64,000 nt of DNA from Chaetorhynchus papuensis. Lineage: Eukaryota; Chordata; Aves; Passeriformes; Rhipiduridae. The notes under the pieces are model-generated. The model was not told where the DNA came from. It did not search any database and saw nothing but the letters and a program-made list of their open reading frames with translations. The position numbers and the translations under genes were made by a program. Below are positions 40,401 through 55,400 of the stretch, one piece after another. The DNA lies in NCBI GenBank assembly GCA_013396525.1, contig VWYX01000774.1, positions 341,975 through 405,974 on the forward strand. Reading direction: 5' to 3'. How positions within the stretch are numbered: the stretch's first letter is position 1; the number at the start of each line of letters is the position of its first letter.

Positions 40401-43400
40401 CACAAACTAAGGAAAAATTTGTTTTCACAAAGAAAAAACCGAATTTGATGATTTCCTTCTAAATTATTTAGCTTGTTTCTAAGGCTATTGCATATGCACT
40501 AAGTGAAGGAAAAGCAAGAGGCTATCTGAACATGCACAGAAACATTTCACCATTGCTATTGTGGAACATTGGTGCTCTGTTACTAAAAATAGTTTTCCCA
40601 CTAATCCAGGCTTCAAAGGAAAGACAGAGAGGGACTGCAGTCAGGCTCGATCTTCCCTTTGCAATAACTGAAGTGTTTGAACTAAAGATGCAGGTACAGC
40701 TTTTTCTGAAAGCTACAATAATTCTTCCTGTAGAGGAAAATTAATCCCAAAAACTGCTTAGAAACTATGATAAAGAACTTAAAAATGCAAATATGAAATT
40801 TATGTAGCAGCGTCCAATAAAACCCAAATATCAAAGTTTACTATGTTTAGAAGATATTCACTATTCCATTAATATCAGGGTGTTCATTTTTAAACATTAA
40901 CTTCTTATTTTAAGCATTTCATTTCACAAAGCCTGTAGATGAACAACTATTTTCAAGTAAAATCAACAGTAGTTAAATCATCATCTTTTCAGTATTTTTT
41001 GGTCTTATAATGTGTTCTCACTCTTTTGAATTTCTCTTTACTGACAGAATCTGATTTTTTCTACTTATTCTACTGAGACATTACACTCGGAACTAAATGA
41101 ATCTGTGCATCCCCCACACAGTAATAAAAGTGGCGTTTCTTGGATTATTTCTTCTTAAAAAGGCAGGAGGCACACTCTGTTTCTGCATCATTCAACTCAG
41201 TACAGCACAAAAAAGTAGACTAAGGTGTAACTCTCATGCACATCTATGAAACTCCTCAACGTTTGGGAGGGAGAAGTTTGTGGTGGCAGTGTTCCTATTG
41301 TAAAGTTTATAGCACATCACCTACACTGCAATGGATCTGAACTGGGAAATCAGCCTGCGTACCCTCAGGAATTAAGACTGTGACATTATTTGCTGCTTTC
41401 TCTGTATTTGTTATTTGTCCTGAAGGACTCAGCACAGGATGTGTGCATACATGTTCACACATATCTCTTAATTTATCAATGAGGATTTAATATGTCACCT
41501 GGATATTTCATTGCTGAGAGACTGAAGTCCTTTTTTACAATGAAGTATACCAAGAAAGTGTAGTAAATTCAGTTTGATAATTGCATTGTCACGTATAATT
41601 TCTCTGTCTCGCGTGAGTACACCATGAGCATTTGACAACAGTAACTGCAACCCAGCTAGAAACTGCAAACCAACAAAAAAGAACCCTCCTTCTGAATAAC
41701 CACGAGGGACTTGGCTTTTTTCAACAAAGAATACAAATTCTGAATATTTACAAGCTGAGAAAATTAAACTCAATGACAACAGGAAGTTATTCTTATTAAT
41801 GTCCTGATGTTGGAATCAGTAATAGAATGTATTAGACTTTCCTCCCAGGTAACTTACATAAACATATCTACAACTCTGTTCTGCCATGCTCCTTCACCTT
41901 GATTTAATGTCACAGCCATACTTTTTGCTTGCCTTATTATCTTCTTTTCTGTAAGTCAATCACCTTATCCACAGACCCATGATTTTCCATACAATTACAA
42001 CTGAACAAAAGCGGCAATGATTATCTGCAGCTCAATTGCCTAAGAAGTTAAAGTAAAGACAGAAAAAGCTATTGCACTTAAATGTTGCAACAACTGCTCT
42101 TTTAATATTTACCTGTGGAATATCCACTATTAGATATTCCGAGTGAATTCATCACGAAAAGTGCATATTCTAAGCCAGATACTGGCAGCACCAATGCTAG
42201 CACATACACTGGCAGTTTTGCATCAGTGCTTCACAACATTAAAATAGTTTGTCAAAAACACTTGGATTTTGATTTTCAAAATATGGCCAAATGTTTTATT
42301 TCTGTATGGGAACTAAATTATTCCCAACAGGTACACAGCAGAAAGCAAGCTCTATGACAATAATCTGAACTCTACAAATTGGCAGTCAGTGTCTTCATGT
42401 CCATGTAAGTATGTCACCAACATGCCATTTTAGAAATTCTTGTTCTTCTGTTGTTGTAAAATTAGGGTTTTACTAATGTTTATTCTTAATGCGAATTGTG
42501 TGCCTAAGAGAAAAAAATGATCTTCCCTTTTCAAGGCAATTATTTGGCTTTTTAATATTTAATTGTAGCCCAACTTGATGCTTATTTTGTGACCTTATTC
42601 AATCTGAAACGACATAGAGCAGCAATCTGAATTCCAATTAGAAAAAGATGAATTTCAGCACTTCAGAGTTCTCAACAGACTGGCCAAGGAACTTCCCAGT
42701 AAAATAATAAAAAATATACTTTGCTTCTGAAAAAAATTTAAACAAAAGTCTTTTATTTCTGCCACTTAATGAAATCTGGAAAAATCCCTTGTGGTTTTCA
42801 TGTCTGACATGTCAATTTTGACCATTATGAAAGCCTTCTGCAGTCTCCATTTACAGACTAAAATAATACAACTTTCCTTTCAAATCAGTCATGTCAAAAA
42901 TACTTGGCAAATAAATTTAAGAAGTTAAATATCAAGCCAATTTAGGAACCGTGATGAGTTTTGACCCATTTTCAGCCATTTACAACGCCAAGTGGATTTC
43001 CTTCCTTACTCCCATCCACACAACCTCACCTTTGCAAGGCAGAAGCAGGCCAGCATTCTCACCCGGTAGAAACACTGCTCCTGCTCCAGGATATCAGTCA
43101 GTGCAAGCCGTGATGCTGGAGTAGGGAACTTTTCCAATGCCAGAATGGCTTCTTCTTGTGCCACCACATCTCTCTCATATCGCAGCTGGTACTGCCACAT
43201 GAAATCAGACTGCTCAAATTCCACCTTCCTCAGTACTGACATATCGGGATCTATCCTTATCCAGAGCAAGGGGGAATCAGCACTAAGACAGACATGGAAA
43301 ACATTAATAGCTTATAAAATTTCAAAACTATAGAAATTCTAAAGATCTTCTAACTTGTTATGAGTTATTTGTAAAATATTTAAATTCAAAGAACCATAAC

Positions 43401-46400
43401 AAAATATAGGTTGGAGGGAACTTGTGAAAGTCTCTGGTCCAATCTCCTGCTTCCAGTATGGCAATTCTATAGCCTCCCAGGGCAATCTGTCCAAACCTCT
43501 AAAACATCAAAGCGAACACAGTGTTTTAGTATTTTTAATCTACAGATCTTTGTTTATGATAAACTACTGTATAATCTCAGTGTATTTAATTCTACTTCCT
43601 CAGCTGATACAATTTTCCTAACTGATAAGCACTTGATCACCTTCTAAAGGTTAAGACTACAAAAAAAAAAATCCAAGAAAGAAAATCTGGTGGTAAATAC
43701 TCCTTTTTTTTATCAATAGATGTGAAACTCCTTTACAACCACTCACATGCTATGATGAAACTGACAAGGTTAACCATGCAAATGATGATAAAAGTGAAAG
43801 TATTAACCAACAGGATTAAAGCTATCCTAAAGATAGAATGACCCAGTTGTATTCCACCCAAGCAAACATTTTACACTTCAGCATTCACACAGCACCATGA
43901 CTGCAGAAATAATTTATGGGAGCAAGAAGCACAAATAATGCAATACATTCTCTTACTCATTTTTCCACATAGAAGTCACAACCCCGAAATACCGACATGG
44001 CATTAGGAGAGTTTGGAATGATGAAAAGGGCATAATTACAAATATGATTTGTATTTCTGAATACATTTGTAGAAAATCTAGAATTACCATCAAGATATTA
44101 GCTAAAGAAGAAAAGAAAGTGAAAGAGTGTATACACAAGACTTAGAAAATAGGATAGAATATGTATTATCATACATGCTTGGAGCATAGGAGTCCAAACC
44201 AGACAACAGAATGCCCATGCCACAGATTAGGTTATCAGATAAAGTGCAAGTGTCTTGCATAAAATCCTATACCACTTCAAAGGTCATTCTAAGATCCCTG
44301 AAGTCTTACCTCAGGGTAAAACAGCAGGGACCTGAGCATAACTGATCAAAAATACTCACAAATATTTAGGGTAATTATCCTTCAATACAATTAAAATGAT
44401 TCATATGTCAACTGTCATATGAAAATGGCAGCAATAACTTGCTCAATGTAAATATGTCACAAAATTTTTTCTCATAATATGTTAGATGAGGTTAAATTTT
44501 GAGAGTCTGCAACACTTTTAAGGTGACAAGCAATCTATCCTTTCTCAAAGAGACACCACTGGCTTTCAAGAGCAGACTATTTACTTCCCTCATCCAGAAA
44601 ACAAGGTATCGACACCTTCACTATTTCTGAGGGCACTACTGGTTCCAAGTCAAGGACGGTAAGGCAGGCATTTACACTGAGCAACAATTTGCTTCCAAAG
44701 AGCTTAACAATTCCAACTGACATTAATGACAGTGTAGATTTCAGTGTGAAGCACTTCATCATTATTTTTAATCTAGAAGAATTCTTTTGTAATTACAGAT
44801 TTCAGGAACTTGTCTGTATTAGTGGCAGTTAAATGGTCTTCATCCAGATCCAACAAAAATTGCTCTCACTTCATTTTAAACAAATTCTTGTTTACATTTT
44901 ACCTATAAAGTCAGCTGAAAGGTATCATTGGAAATGTATTAGAGTCAAGTAATTTATTGTATCACCTTACCATGCCCAAGTTTTTTATAAAATCTGATTA
45001 TATGGGTTAACCCATACTTTTTACACTTTGCCAGCATTTCCCCAGCTACAGCAGAAAAGTCTCAAAGAAGACAAAGAAATAGTTGGATAGTTGTCACTCG
45101 TAGCATGAAGTACAACATTATTAACCAATCCTTCAAAACAGCATGCTTTGTCTAGACAAGGGGAACATGGCTCAGACTCACACTGAGAAACTCCAACAAG
45201 CCAACTTACTCCATAGCAGAAAGGTCCATGTCCACCTCTTCTCCATTCATCAGTGGAATCTTTTTCTTTTTATTTCTATTAATAAAGAGAAAATAGAAAG
45301 AAAAAAAAATACTTAGCAGACCAGCAAATATATGTTTATAAATGCAGTTAGGGACTGCAAAAGTATTCAGTGTATTTCACCACATAAAAACGTAATGCTC
45401 TTTCCAGCAAAAAATATTCACAAATTTGAGCTATGCATCCATTTCTACAATTTTTACTCCCACCATTTTTACAATTACACATAAACATAGAACATAGAAT
45501 TCAAAGTAATTATTAAAATGCATTAGAAAATGGAGATAATCTATTTGGGAAGTATGTAACTTTTCTTGTTCCCTTGGTTTACCAAACAGTCGTGGCACCC
45601 TCTTCACTTAAGGCACTCCTTTGGCCTACATTTGTCTTCCCTCTAATTTGTGGTTCCCATTCAAAGGCATTTGGAATAATTTGATTAATTTGAGTCTTCA
45701 TTCAACTAACTCTACATAAATTAGGTCTTTATAAAACTTTTACAAAATGACTTATAATTAAGAACTGTGTAAAGTTTCTTGCTGTCCCTAAACAGTAAGA
45801 AATTCTCCACTTACATCACAAGCAAGATTTATTTAGTGAGATTAAGAAAAAGAATTTATCATCAAATGCCCTGCATGTTTTCATACATCCATACTAAAAA
45901 TATCTGCAGTGAGTATTTTAGTTCTTACCTTCTGCTTTTAGAATGGCAAGGAATATCATGTTTAAGACTGTTTTCTTCAATCTGCAACGTATGGTTGAAT
46001 GAGCCATCAAGTTCTTGCACTGTCACTTTAAGAGGACCCTTGAAGTTCATAAGATTTTGTTATTAACATTAAACTTATACTTATTAATGTATACATCATA
46101 CTTGTTCGTGTAGGTAAAATATGGAAAATGGACCTTACCACGTATTTCTGAGTCCCAGGAGAGGTGTAATCCTGTTTTATTTCCAATTCCAATACATTCC
46201 GTTTTCTATTAAATGCAAAGCTACCATAAAATTTTACCACTCCACTCTGATCCCTAATAAGCAGTATAGGAATTCTAGTGCTCGATGCAATAGTTATAAA
46301 AAAACATAATTCTCAATTCTTAACACTTGCTTTATGCTTTTTTATTCCTAGAATTTCCCATTCCAAGAAAATCTGGAAATGAAAACACTCATGTTCATTC

Positions 46401-49400
46401 ACGAAATTCTGGGGCTTTAGGTTCTTTTAATCTTTTTTTCTTGAAATAGTTCCTTAATGTCCAATCATGTCTCTTATGGAGAAAAACTGAAGTGCAATAA
46501 GAACTACCTAGTACGAAGAAATTCATTATGAAAAACTATTCTGGACTCCACCACATCCAATGTCTTTGGCATACTCTCAGAGAAAGTAATTGAGTAAGAC
46601 TTCAGTAATTTCAATATGGTTTGTTTTACTATGTATTTTAGTTAAATAAAACTAAGGGGAAAATGTAGACATTAATTTGTTTTCTACCCACACTACATTT
46701 AACTCCATTATTTTATTGCAGTTTTTCAAACTGGGTCATGTGAGCATTCACATGTGCGTGTATATGAGTTCACATACACATGAGAGTATACAATATGAAT
46801 GATAAAAAGTAACAATCTCACTCTACATTTTTGCCCAGGCAATGATTTCTTCAAGACAACATTTCCTGTGAATAATTTAATCATTCATTTCTGTATGACA
46901 GCCATTACTACACCCTACTTATAGTAAACAAAACCACTAAACTGAAGCATTTTAGTCTAATGCACACTCTCACAAGTCTCTGACAACATGAGACAAAAGC
47001 AAGGAAGGAAAATCTGTTCTTTCATGTACAAACATTTAAGGGAGAAGCTTCCATATTCAAAGATACTTCTTGTTGTACAGGGGTTATTAACTTTTCTCCC
47101 AAAATGTGGCCATTTGGCTAAACACCTCAGACTGGTTCTGTTTGTGGAGGCTGCCTTCATGAAGCTCTGTGACATCAGGTAAGAGTTTAAGACATTTTTA
47201 GTGGTTTCTTCAGCACAAGGTTTAAAGTCAGCATCAACGCAGCCCTTGCTAATGGCATAAGACAGCACCAGTTAATAGCAGTAAGATCTCCTCCCAAACA
47301 ACATAAAGACCTGCTGTGATCTCACAGGGTGGAAAATCTACTGTCACAGGAATAGCAGGGTTTGAAGCATGGTAGGCAATCATAGGATTAAATGCAAGTT
47401 ACAGTTAACAGGATCAGCCTCGGGGCCAAAGTACAGAGAAGGTGAAAAAATCCCCAAATGTGGGAATCACAATTCTTTCTTCCTTACAGAACAGATGTAG
47501 TTCAGATTCACCCAGCTCAGATAGTACCGCTGACATTTAGGTGTAGCTGCAGTGTGAATATATGTACATATACAACTTCTATTTTGCTCAAGCGCTTGGC
47601 ACAGCAAAGTATGGAAATTAGAATAATGTGTATGTATACTTTATGAACACTTCTGATGCAAATAAAATACTAACCTCTCAAACTACTCTATAAATACTAA
47701 TTATACAGTGGTTTTCAGTTAAGATATTCAGATGCATGAACATTGTTAAGTCAGCTCAAATACCTACTTTTGTTTAAGGTATGTTTTTGCTGCAGTCACG
47801 TACAATTCTAGCCTGGAGTCACATGAAATAAAACTAACAATTAAACCTGTTAAATGGAGCAACTTCAAATTTCCCCTCATATCAATCCAAAATAAGAAAC
47901 CGTATTTCTTGACTACTATCACTGAAATTTGAAGAATCAACAGACAGAGGTTTATTTTACCTGCAATTGCTCTATTAGCACCAGTTACAAAACGATTAAA
48001 TTATATTGCAAACTAATAATCTGTGCTTTAGGTTACTTATTTCATGGTGCTTTACTGGAAATCACATATTAAAATGCACCAGACTATAGCATTTTCCATG
48101 TCCGACTTCAGCATATTTCTATGGGCAGTGTCCTCTGGAATCCTTTTAGTATAATTTGGCCTTAAATTCCAGCAGAGTTCCTGTGCTTCTTTCAAAGGAA
48201 ACCTTAAAATAATGAAATCCCTTCTAGTAAAGAACATGCAAAAAAGCCAGCACAGTTCAAAGGAAAAGATTGTGAACCTGTGTCTCACAAACACATCTAA
48301 TTCACAGAATAATGTACTTCACTGTTTTATGCAAATGTATTTTATACTCTTCACATTCCTTTAACAGTGCCAATTAAAAAACCAAATTCATTCTCCATAT
48401 TAACAATCCAGACCAAGAATAAAAAGGATACACCCACTGCTTTATTAAAGGCTGGATGTCTTTGCCTGAGACATTTGAGATAGATTTCAAAAACCCAGAT
48501 GTGGAAACCAACATCTGACTCCACATGTGTGACTGGAACTTCTGAGATGAAGCAGTACTGGCCAGACTCAACAACTTGTTGAAAACCTAAAATGATAAAA
48601 AGTTATTACTTTCCCTAAATACTTATATATAAAATTGGCTTTTCTGTTTAGTTTCAGTTGAATTGGAACTAAAGGTCAACACGCTTTCTGATAACTGGCT
48701 TTAAAAAAAGGTTTTCAAAATAAAGACATGACAGGAAATTACTTGCTTGACCATATCACAAACTGTGATTTTCAGTCCAAATGTATCTTCCTGGAAGTTA
48801 CACATACATATAAATATACAAAATCAATTAAAAGATCATCAACTTTCAAAAATTATCTACAGTAAAAGAAATCACTGACTATATCTCCTTCTTCAGAAGT
48901 GAAACATTCATTAGATTTTCTGCTGTATTTTCAACCTGACAACTACCTATAATAGCTCTAGCACAGTAACACATGTTTTTCTTAAAAATAACCCCAAACC
49001 AAGGAAAAAACCCCAACCCCCCAAAAACCTGAAGTTGATATGAAAATATCACTCAGTTTCTAACTGTTTATTTGTAGCACCATATTCTTTCTAAGGTATG
49101 TCACAAAAGATATTTAGTAAAGAAGAGAAACTACAGTTCTGCAGAGTTCAGTATTTCAGAATAAAATTACAATCTTCTATTCAAATGCTTCCTCTAATAT
49201 AAGCATCTATGTGTCACCTAGCACTGAAAATTTTATATAATGGAGAGACCTGAAGCTGGATACTCATTATTGTCCTTATTTATAATTTCATTAGATTAGC
49301 TCACAGCAACACCAGTTAGGGACAGTAAAACAGGCTCTCAGTGTTAACAACCAATCAAAATAACCCAAATCAATGAGCACCCTAAGATTAAAGAGAGTAT

Positions 49401-52400
49401 GCAGAATATAAAAAGCTTTGTAAGTTATGCTTAAGAAAAATAGCTAACTTTATCCTAACCCAAAAGAACCTGTTTGTTCAATCCTGCTAAAACTGATGGA
49501 ATCCTATGATGACCTGTTCTGTTTTTCTCTGAACTCCATTTAATGAACAAAATGCAAATGAAGACAAGGAGTTTTCTATATTCCACATAATCATTTCAAT
49601 ACCTACCTGTAACATGAACTCCATGCTAATTCTGTTCTCAATCAGTCTCATAACAAGATGTGCTTTACACTGGAACATAGTGTAATACTCCCAGGACAGT
49701 GTATGAGGGTGTTTGATAGAAAAATGCAAATGTGATGCAGGGCTGAAAAAAAAAAAATCAAAAAAAGCTCTCTGTTTTGCATTTTATTGAATGAAACTTA
49801 AAATGTACCCCAGCAACCAAGCTTAGAGCTGCACCAACTTAAGATTTATTGTACTGCCTTTTTTTTACAAATTATGGTACGCTTAAAATGACCGCTCACT
49901 TGTCCAGGGAGGTGACAAGGGTTTATGTACCTGGCATCCAGCAAGTACTGTACAGAGATTAATGGCACATGATAGTCACTTGATAGGCAATCACTGAAGT
50001 TCTCCTTATCATAATTGTCCTGGTTTTTTAGATACTTCTCTATTCTGAGGTAGGGAAGGGTTAGCAACCATGAAAGAATTGAAATTCAAGGAGGAAACTG
50101 AGGTTGTGGCTCAGACATTATATAATAATGTGGTCTCAGTATAAAAAGTATTTGTCCAGCTTCAAATTATACAGTTGATTGACTTTCGTAAAGTTCTTTT
50201 CTTGCAAATTACAACTGAGCCAGGACCCACATTCTTGGCCTTCTTAAATTTACTAAGTGTTGATTGATTTTGGTACTGGTTACATTACTTAACTGCAAAA
50301 CAACTCCTTGTGAGGCTGTGTCATAACTAGATCAATTAATGCAAGAAAGAAAAACCCAGCAAAAGCTTGTCACTGAAACCCAGATCAACTTAGTGATCTG
50401 ATTTGTAGCAATATTCTTCTACCTCCAGTGGTTAGTACTGGAGTATTGCAAGAGAGGGAAGAGGAATCATTCTAACCTAGACATACTGAAGCTACAGGTA
50501 TAGGGAAAATAAAAACCCTGCCAGTTCACATTGGTAACTAACAGTACTTCACAGATGACTGACCTAATACTTTTTTACCCCCAATATACTAAGAAATATC
50601 AGCCTAAGTCTACAAGGTGGTATCTGAGAGCAGAAAGAAAAAGGAGCAAAGAAACAGAAAGCTGATGATACCGTAAAAGAGCCTGAAAATTACTAACCAC
50701 TCCAGAAATAGCTCACATCAAAATTCTGGCTTCGTGTTCTCTCTTATCCTCTTACTAAAAAGCAGTTTCATAACAGCATTAAAAACATTCATTATACTTA
50801 ATTTCCTTTGAGATTCAAATTGAAAGAAAAATAAAACAACAGGTATTACAATATACTCAAGATGTACTTTATGAGACTGGTAATACATGCCTTGGGCAGC
50901 TTGAGAGCTTCAGCCTTTGGCCTTGTGCTACACAACACACCCAAGGCATATATTAATGGCCCCATAAAAACACACCCTGCAATAACTTGCAGCTTAAATA
51001 AACATACTTGTCTTTCTCTTTTCCTCCTCCGAATATTGGATGCAGTAAAACTCCACCAGTCTTCAGTTCGTATGCCACGATTTGATCTAACTCCTGGGAA
51101 GAACAACATACATAAGTAAGCGTAATTTTGAAATGCAGAGAAATTAGTTAAAGACAGGAATGCTTTTAATATTGTTCAAGCCATACCTCCTAATTAAGCT
51201 TGTTTACAAAGGGAGAAGTATTTTAAAAATAAGGGTTGTTTCTCAAATGACAACAATAACAAAACAGTAGAAATTAGCAGCTTATACTTGTTTTGGGGCT
51301 GGACAGGGGGCTAACCCCCAGCAATACAGAAAAACATTATAACTATTGAGTATTATTATTCAATAAGTAAGTTGTCTCCAGCCAAAAGAAATAAATGTGG
51401 TCAGCATTTCATGCAATGGGAAACAACTACAGACACACACACACACACACATAAATATAATGTATTCAATATACATATTAATAAATAAATACATATATTT
51501 ACATCGGGCCCAAGCCCTGCACTGAGTCTGAATTTGTGTGATGCTGTGCCCAGGTTAACAAGCACATTTTAAAGCAAGATGTTTGTAAGTGCTCACTGTC
51601 ACCCAGAACTCAACATGAATCAAACAGTGTCAGCTTAAGCACAGGAAATGTAAACTGATGCCTGTTTCCAAATGTTTATATGTATTGATATTTATTGATA
51701 CATATCAACTTACACACTTTCATATATTGGTAAAGGGCAGAACTGGAGGCTGTGACAGCAGCACCTCTCAGTTCTACATGGGCACCTTCAGCAACTCACG
51801 GGGAACAACACGAGCACCTTCTGCTGCACACAGCAGTGACCTCTCACCATAGACCTTCACCAGTTCTGCTGCTCTCTGTAGCACCCACAGTTTTAGCAAA
51901 CACAACACACAACCAGTGAACTGAATGAGCACTAGGCAGCTGGGGATATGGTACTGGGTCCCCATGTGAGTAAGGGATGTAAACGGAGCTGGTGGGGTCA
52001 GGATTAACTTTTTGGAACAGGGAGAGTAAGAGAATGTGACGAGAGAAAGAAGATATGTATCTTTTTGTGAATAAATGTTACTGGCAAGGAATGAGGAGTC
52101 ATTGCTGCTATCTCTAGAAAATACCTGTCTCAAAGATTACATTTCGAAATGTAACCCATAGAAATTTATTTTCCAAGAGAAGAAATCCCTTCAAAAAGGG
52201 ATTTTTTTACTGTTTCATTATTTCTTTTAATACTTCAATGATACTGAAAGATACCTGAATCACCACTGACCCAAGCTAATACTGGATCTTTTCTGAGCTA
52301 CATGGACAGCCATCACAGCATAAAAAATTCACCAAATACATATCCTTATGAATACTATATTCTATTCTAGGTATTTCAAAAGTAACATCTTTTTTGACTC

Positions 52401-55400
52401 TTTTTTGGTGCAAAAGTCCAAACAAAAAGAGGAAAACGAATTTCATTGAGAGACAATGACAATTATTATTCATATGGCAGTCACAAAAATCTATTTTGGT
52501 TTGCATGTTCGGTGTTCTTCCTTGCAGCAAGTGGTCAAAATATTTTAGCTCTAAGTTTTGTCTAAAAGAGGTCTTCAGATTGCAGTGCAAAGCTGTTTTA
52601 TATTTATATTTATATTCTTTGATGTAAAATGTCTGACAGGTATAGAAAATACTATGATGTTACCTGTTTAATCCAGTGGCGATACTCATTAACACCAAAG
52701 GTTTTTTTCATCCAAAGGCCATAAATGTAACCAGAGATTCCCTTTAGTACCCATTCATCTGACCTATTATAAGAAAGAAACACGAATTATATCACTTCAG
52801 AAGATGTTTTGTAAGAGATGGTATTTTTGACTAGCTCAAAAATAGCCACAAATTTCAAGAGGTTGTATAACTTCTCTAAGTCAACAGAAGTCTGATGAGC
52901 TGTGAACCAATTTATGGAACTTGGCACCTGGATGGGACCAGTGAAACTGAAAAGTCAGTGAAAACTGAACTTTTACCATAGAAATCCAGATTAAAATATA
53001 AAACCAAACTATTTTAGCTGAAACAATAAAAATAAACAGGTGAAAATGGACACTAAAGTTAAAGCAACTGCTAATCTATATGATCCTTATTTCTTAATAA
53101 ACATCTCAATGCAGTGCAGAAGATCTGGACAGCAAGTAGACAAAATACCTATCTCACATTTGGTGGACACCCTTTTAAACACATCTTCTGTGAGTTATAT
53201 TCTAAGAGAGAAAAAAATGGACAAAAACTACAACATGATAATGAACTAGAACCTTAAACAGAAGAATGACATCGTACACAGGGTATGATGAAGTAAAGAA
53301 CACAAGAACATATGAAAATGGAGTCATTATGAAAGATGCAAGCAAAGAATTGCATTCACCACAGAAGTAGGCTAGAAATAAAGAAGAGAGCCAGAGAAAT
53401 TACAACAGTACAAACATCAATTTAAGAACATTTTGATTTCCCTTGTTTTTAAGACAAGGATGCTCTGCGACATAGACTTTAGCCATTAAAAAAAAGTCAT
53501 GGGCTACTTGTCCCCAGTAAATAAAGTGTATGCAAAAGGATTTAAAATAAATACTGATCAGAGCTGCAAGAGCCATTTAGGGAGGTTTTTTGAGACATAG
53601 AGTTATAGCCACCTTAGCAGGAATTTTCCCATTTAACACTAATTTCTGCATTGTCCTCCCTGAACAACTTCTTAATTTATTAGTTCTGTGCTGTACAAGT
53701 ACTTTGCATGCAGGCTATACTTCATCATCCAAACTATCTAACAGAAATTGACTGATAATGCAAAAGAGTTACCTTTCTAAAATTTTCAGATGCCAAAGCA
53801 TACTACAACATTCAGGAAGATAAATTCAATCTATTCTATCTTTTGAACTTTACTCTCTCACATTCTCCTTTCAAAACAACAAAAAATGCTAATGGATTTT
53901 CATTTATTGAGCTGGGTTTATTACTGTTAATTTTTCCCCTGTTTTTGCTTCCTTCTACAATTACCGTTTCACTTATTTTTCTGATAAAATGCAATTTGCA
54001 AATTAAAATCTGAGCTTCCTAGATCCTCCCCATTTTCTGGAGAATAGAATACTATGGTAAAATACTTACCAGGACATTCTGGATATGAAACATCCAAAGA
54101 ACTGCTGGGCCAGGGCCTGTGCCAAGCACCTCCTTGTCAGTGGAGTTTCATCTATAATCATTGCGCTGTGCAAGAGATTTGTGCTGGACCCCCACAGAAA
54201 GAAAATTACACAACATGAGTACCGGCTCCAAAGAAACACAAGAGACCTTGCCTTAAAAACCAAAACATGTGAAATAATCTCTTCACTGTTTTTCCAGTGA
54301 GATAGTAACATATTCTTTTAAATAATCTTAATGCAGGCAGATCTCCTGCTATTATCATCTATACACAACTCTCTGTAGAGCCTAAGTAGCTCAACTGGTG
54401 AAACTCTCTTGGATTTCTGATACCCTACTGCAGCTGAAGAAAAATAAAACACAATCAAACTTTTGCACTTAGTTTGAGATTAAATATTTCATGCATGGCA
54501 TTTCTAATTCACAAGGAATTGCCAGTTTTTTCTTAAAGTAAATCCAACATCTCTGTAACAGATGAAAATGGAAATGGTGTTAAAAGCCTGTAGTGTCAAT
54601 AAAAGCAAGCCTTTTCAAACTAGAGAGCCCAAAACTCAGGCTACAAAAATAACTAGACATTTCTCACCAGTCTTGGGTCTAGAGCTTCTACACCTGTGGA
54701 TTTAGAAGCTGTAATTTTCTCAAATACTAACCTGAAAATACTCATGGATGCATAAGCAGCTACTTCAACATAAGCTTCATCGATAAAAACAGTCTTGAAA
54801 CAGGAGTAAGGATAGCGGCAGGTAAGAATCTCCTCATAAAACTCAAACACTTCATGCAGGTATGATGTGGTATGTTTGAGCAATGGGAGAAGCTGTGGTA
54901 AGCAAAAGTGAGTCACCTACAGACAAATGAAAATTTGTTACAAGACCTATGAATATATTTAAATACATAAATATCAAGTATATTACATATCAGGGAAGAA
55001 AGCCAATGTCAACTAAATTTGCCCCATAAATTCATAAATGGAATTATTGCTTATTTAAAGGCTTTTTTTTTGGAGATAAATTTAAATACAGGCATTACAA
55101 GACAAGCTTTATCATATGACTGTACTGATGAAGGTTGATCTAGACATACCCCTTCTTGGACCAATATATACTGACTGCAACATAAAACATCAGTAATTCC
55201 TTAGAAAAAAAAAGAGGCTTCTATGATGAAGATTATTACCTCATGCATGTATGGATCAACAAGGATTTCAAATGGTCCAATTGCCAAGGAGATGTTAGAA
55301 GCTGCAGTTGGAATAGTCAGCATGTAATGAAAAGTCTTCTTTCTCATATCGTGGGTGTACACAGTTTCCACCAAATCTCCGTTTGAAACTGCCACCATTG

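Larger units (their letters stand above)
35958..43029 (-). other. TAF2 introns between visible exons 13 and 17
   Basis: The intron segments are 35958-36508, 36703-38043, 38155-39487 and 39629-43029. They hold AT-rich intron DNA and no element that I can identify. Confidence 0.85.
43283..54731 (-). other. TAF2 introns between visible exons 4 and 13
   Basis: The intron segments are 43283-45209, 45276-45928, 46039-46138, 46254-48431, 48587-49606, 49743-51007, 51094-52663, 52764-54069 and 54184-54731. Apart from one short CR1-like 3' fragment and one AC microsatellite, nothing is recognised. The 100-nt intron 46039-46138 is the shortest in the gene. Confidence 0.85.

Noticed and set aside
51290..51330. 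Short GGGGGCTAACCCCC-like palindrome that resembles part of an avian LTR start
   Set aside because: It is too short, with no matching LTR body or terminal dinucleotides around it. Probably chance.
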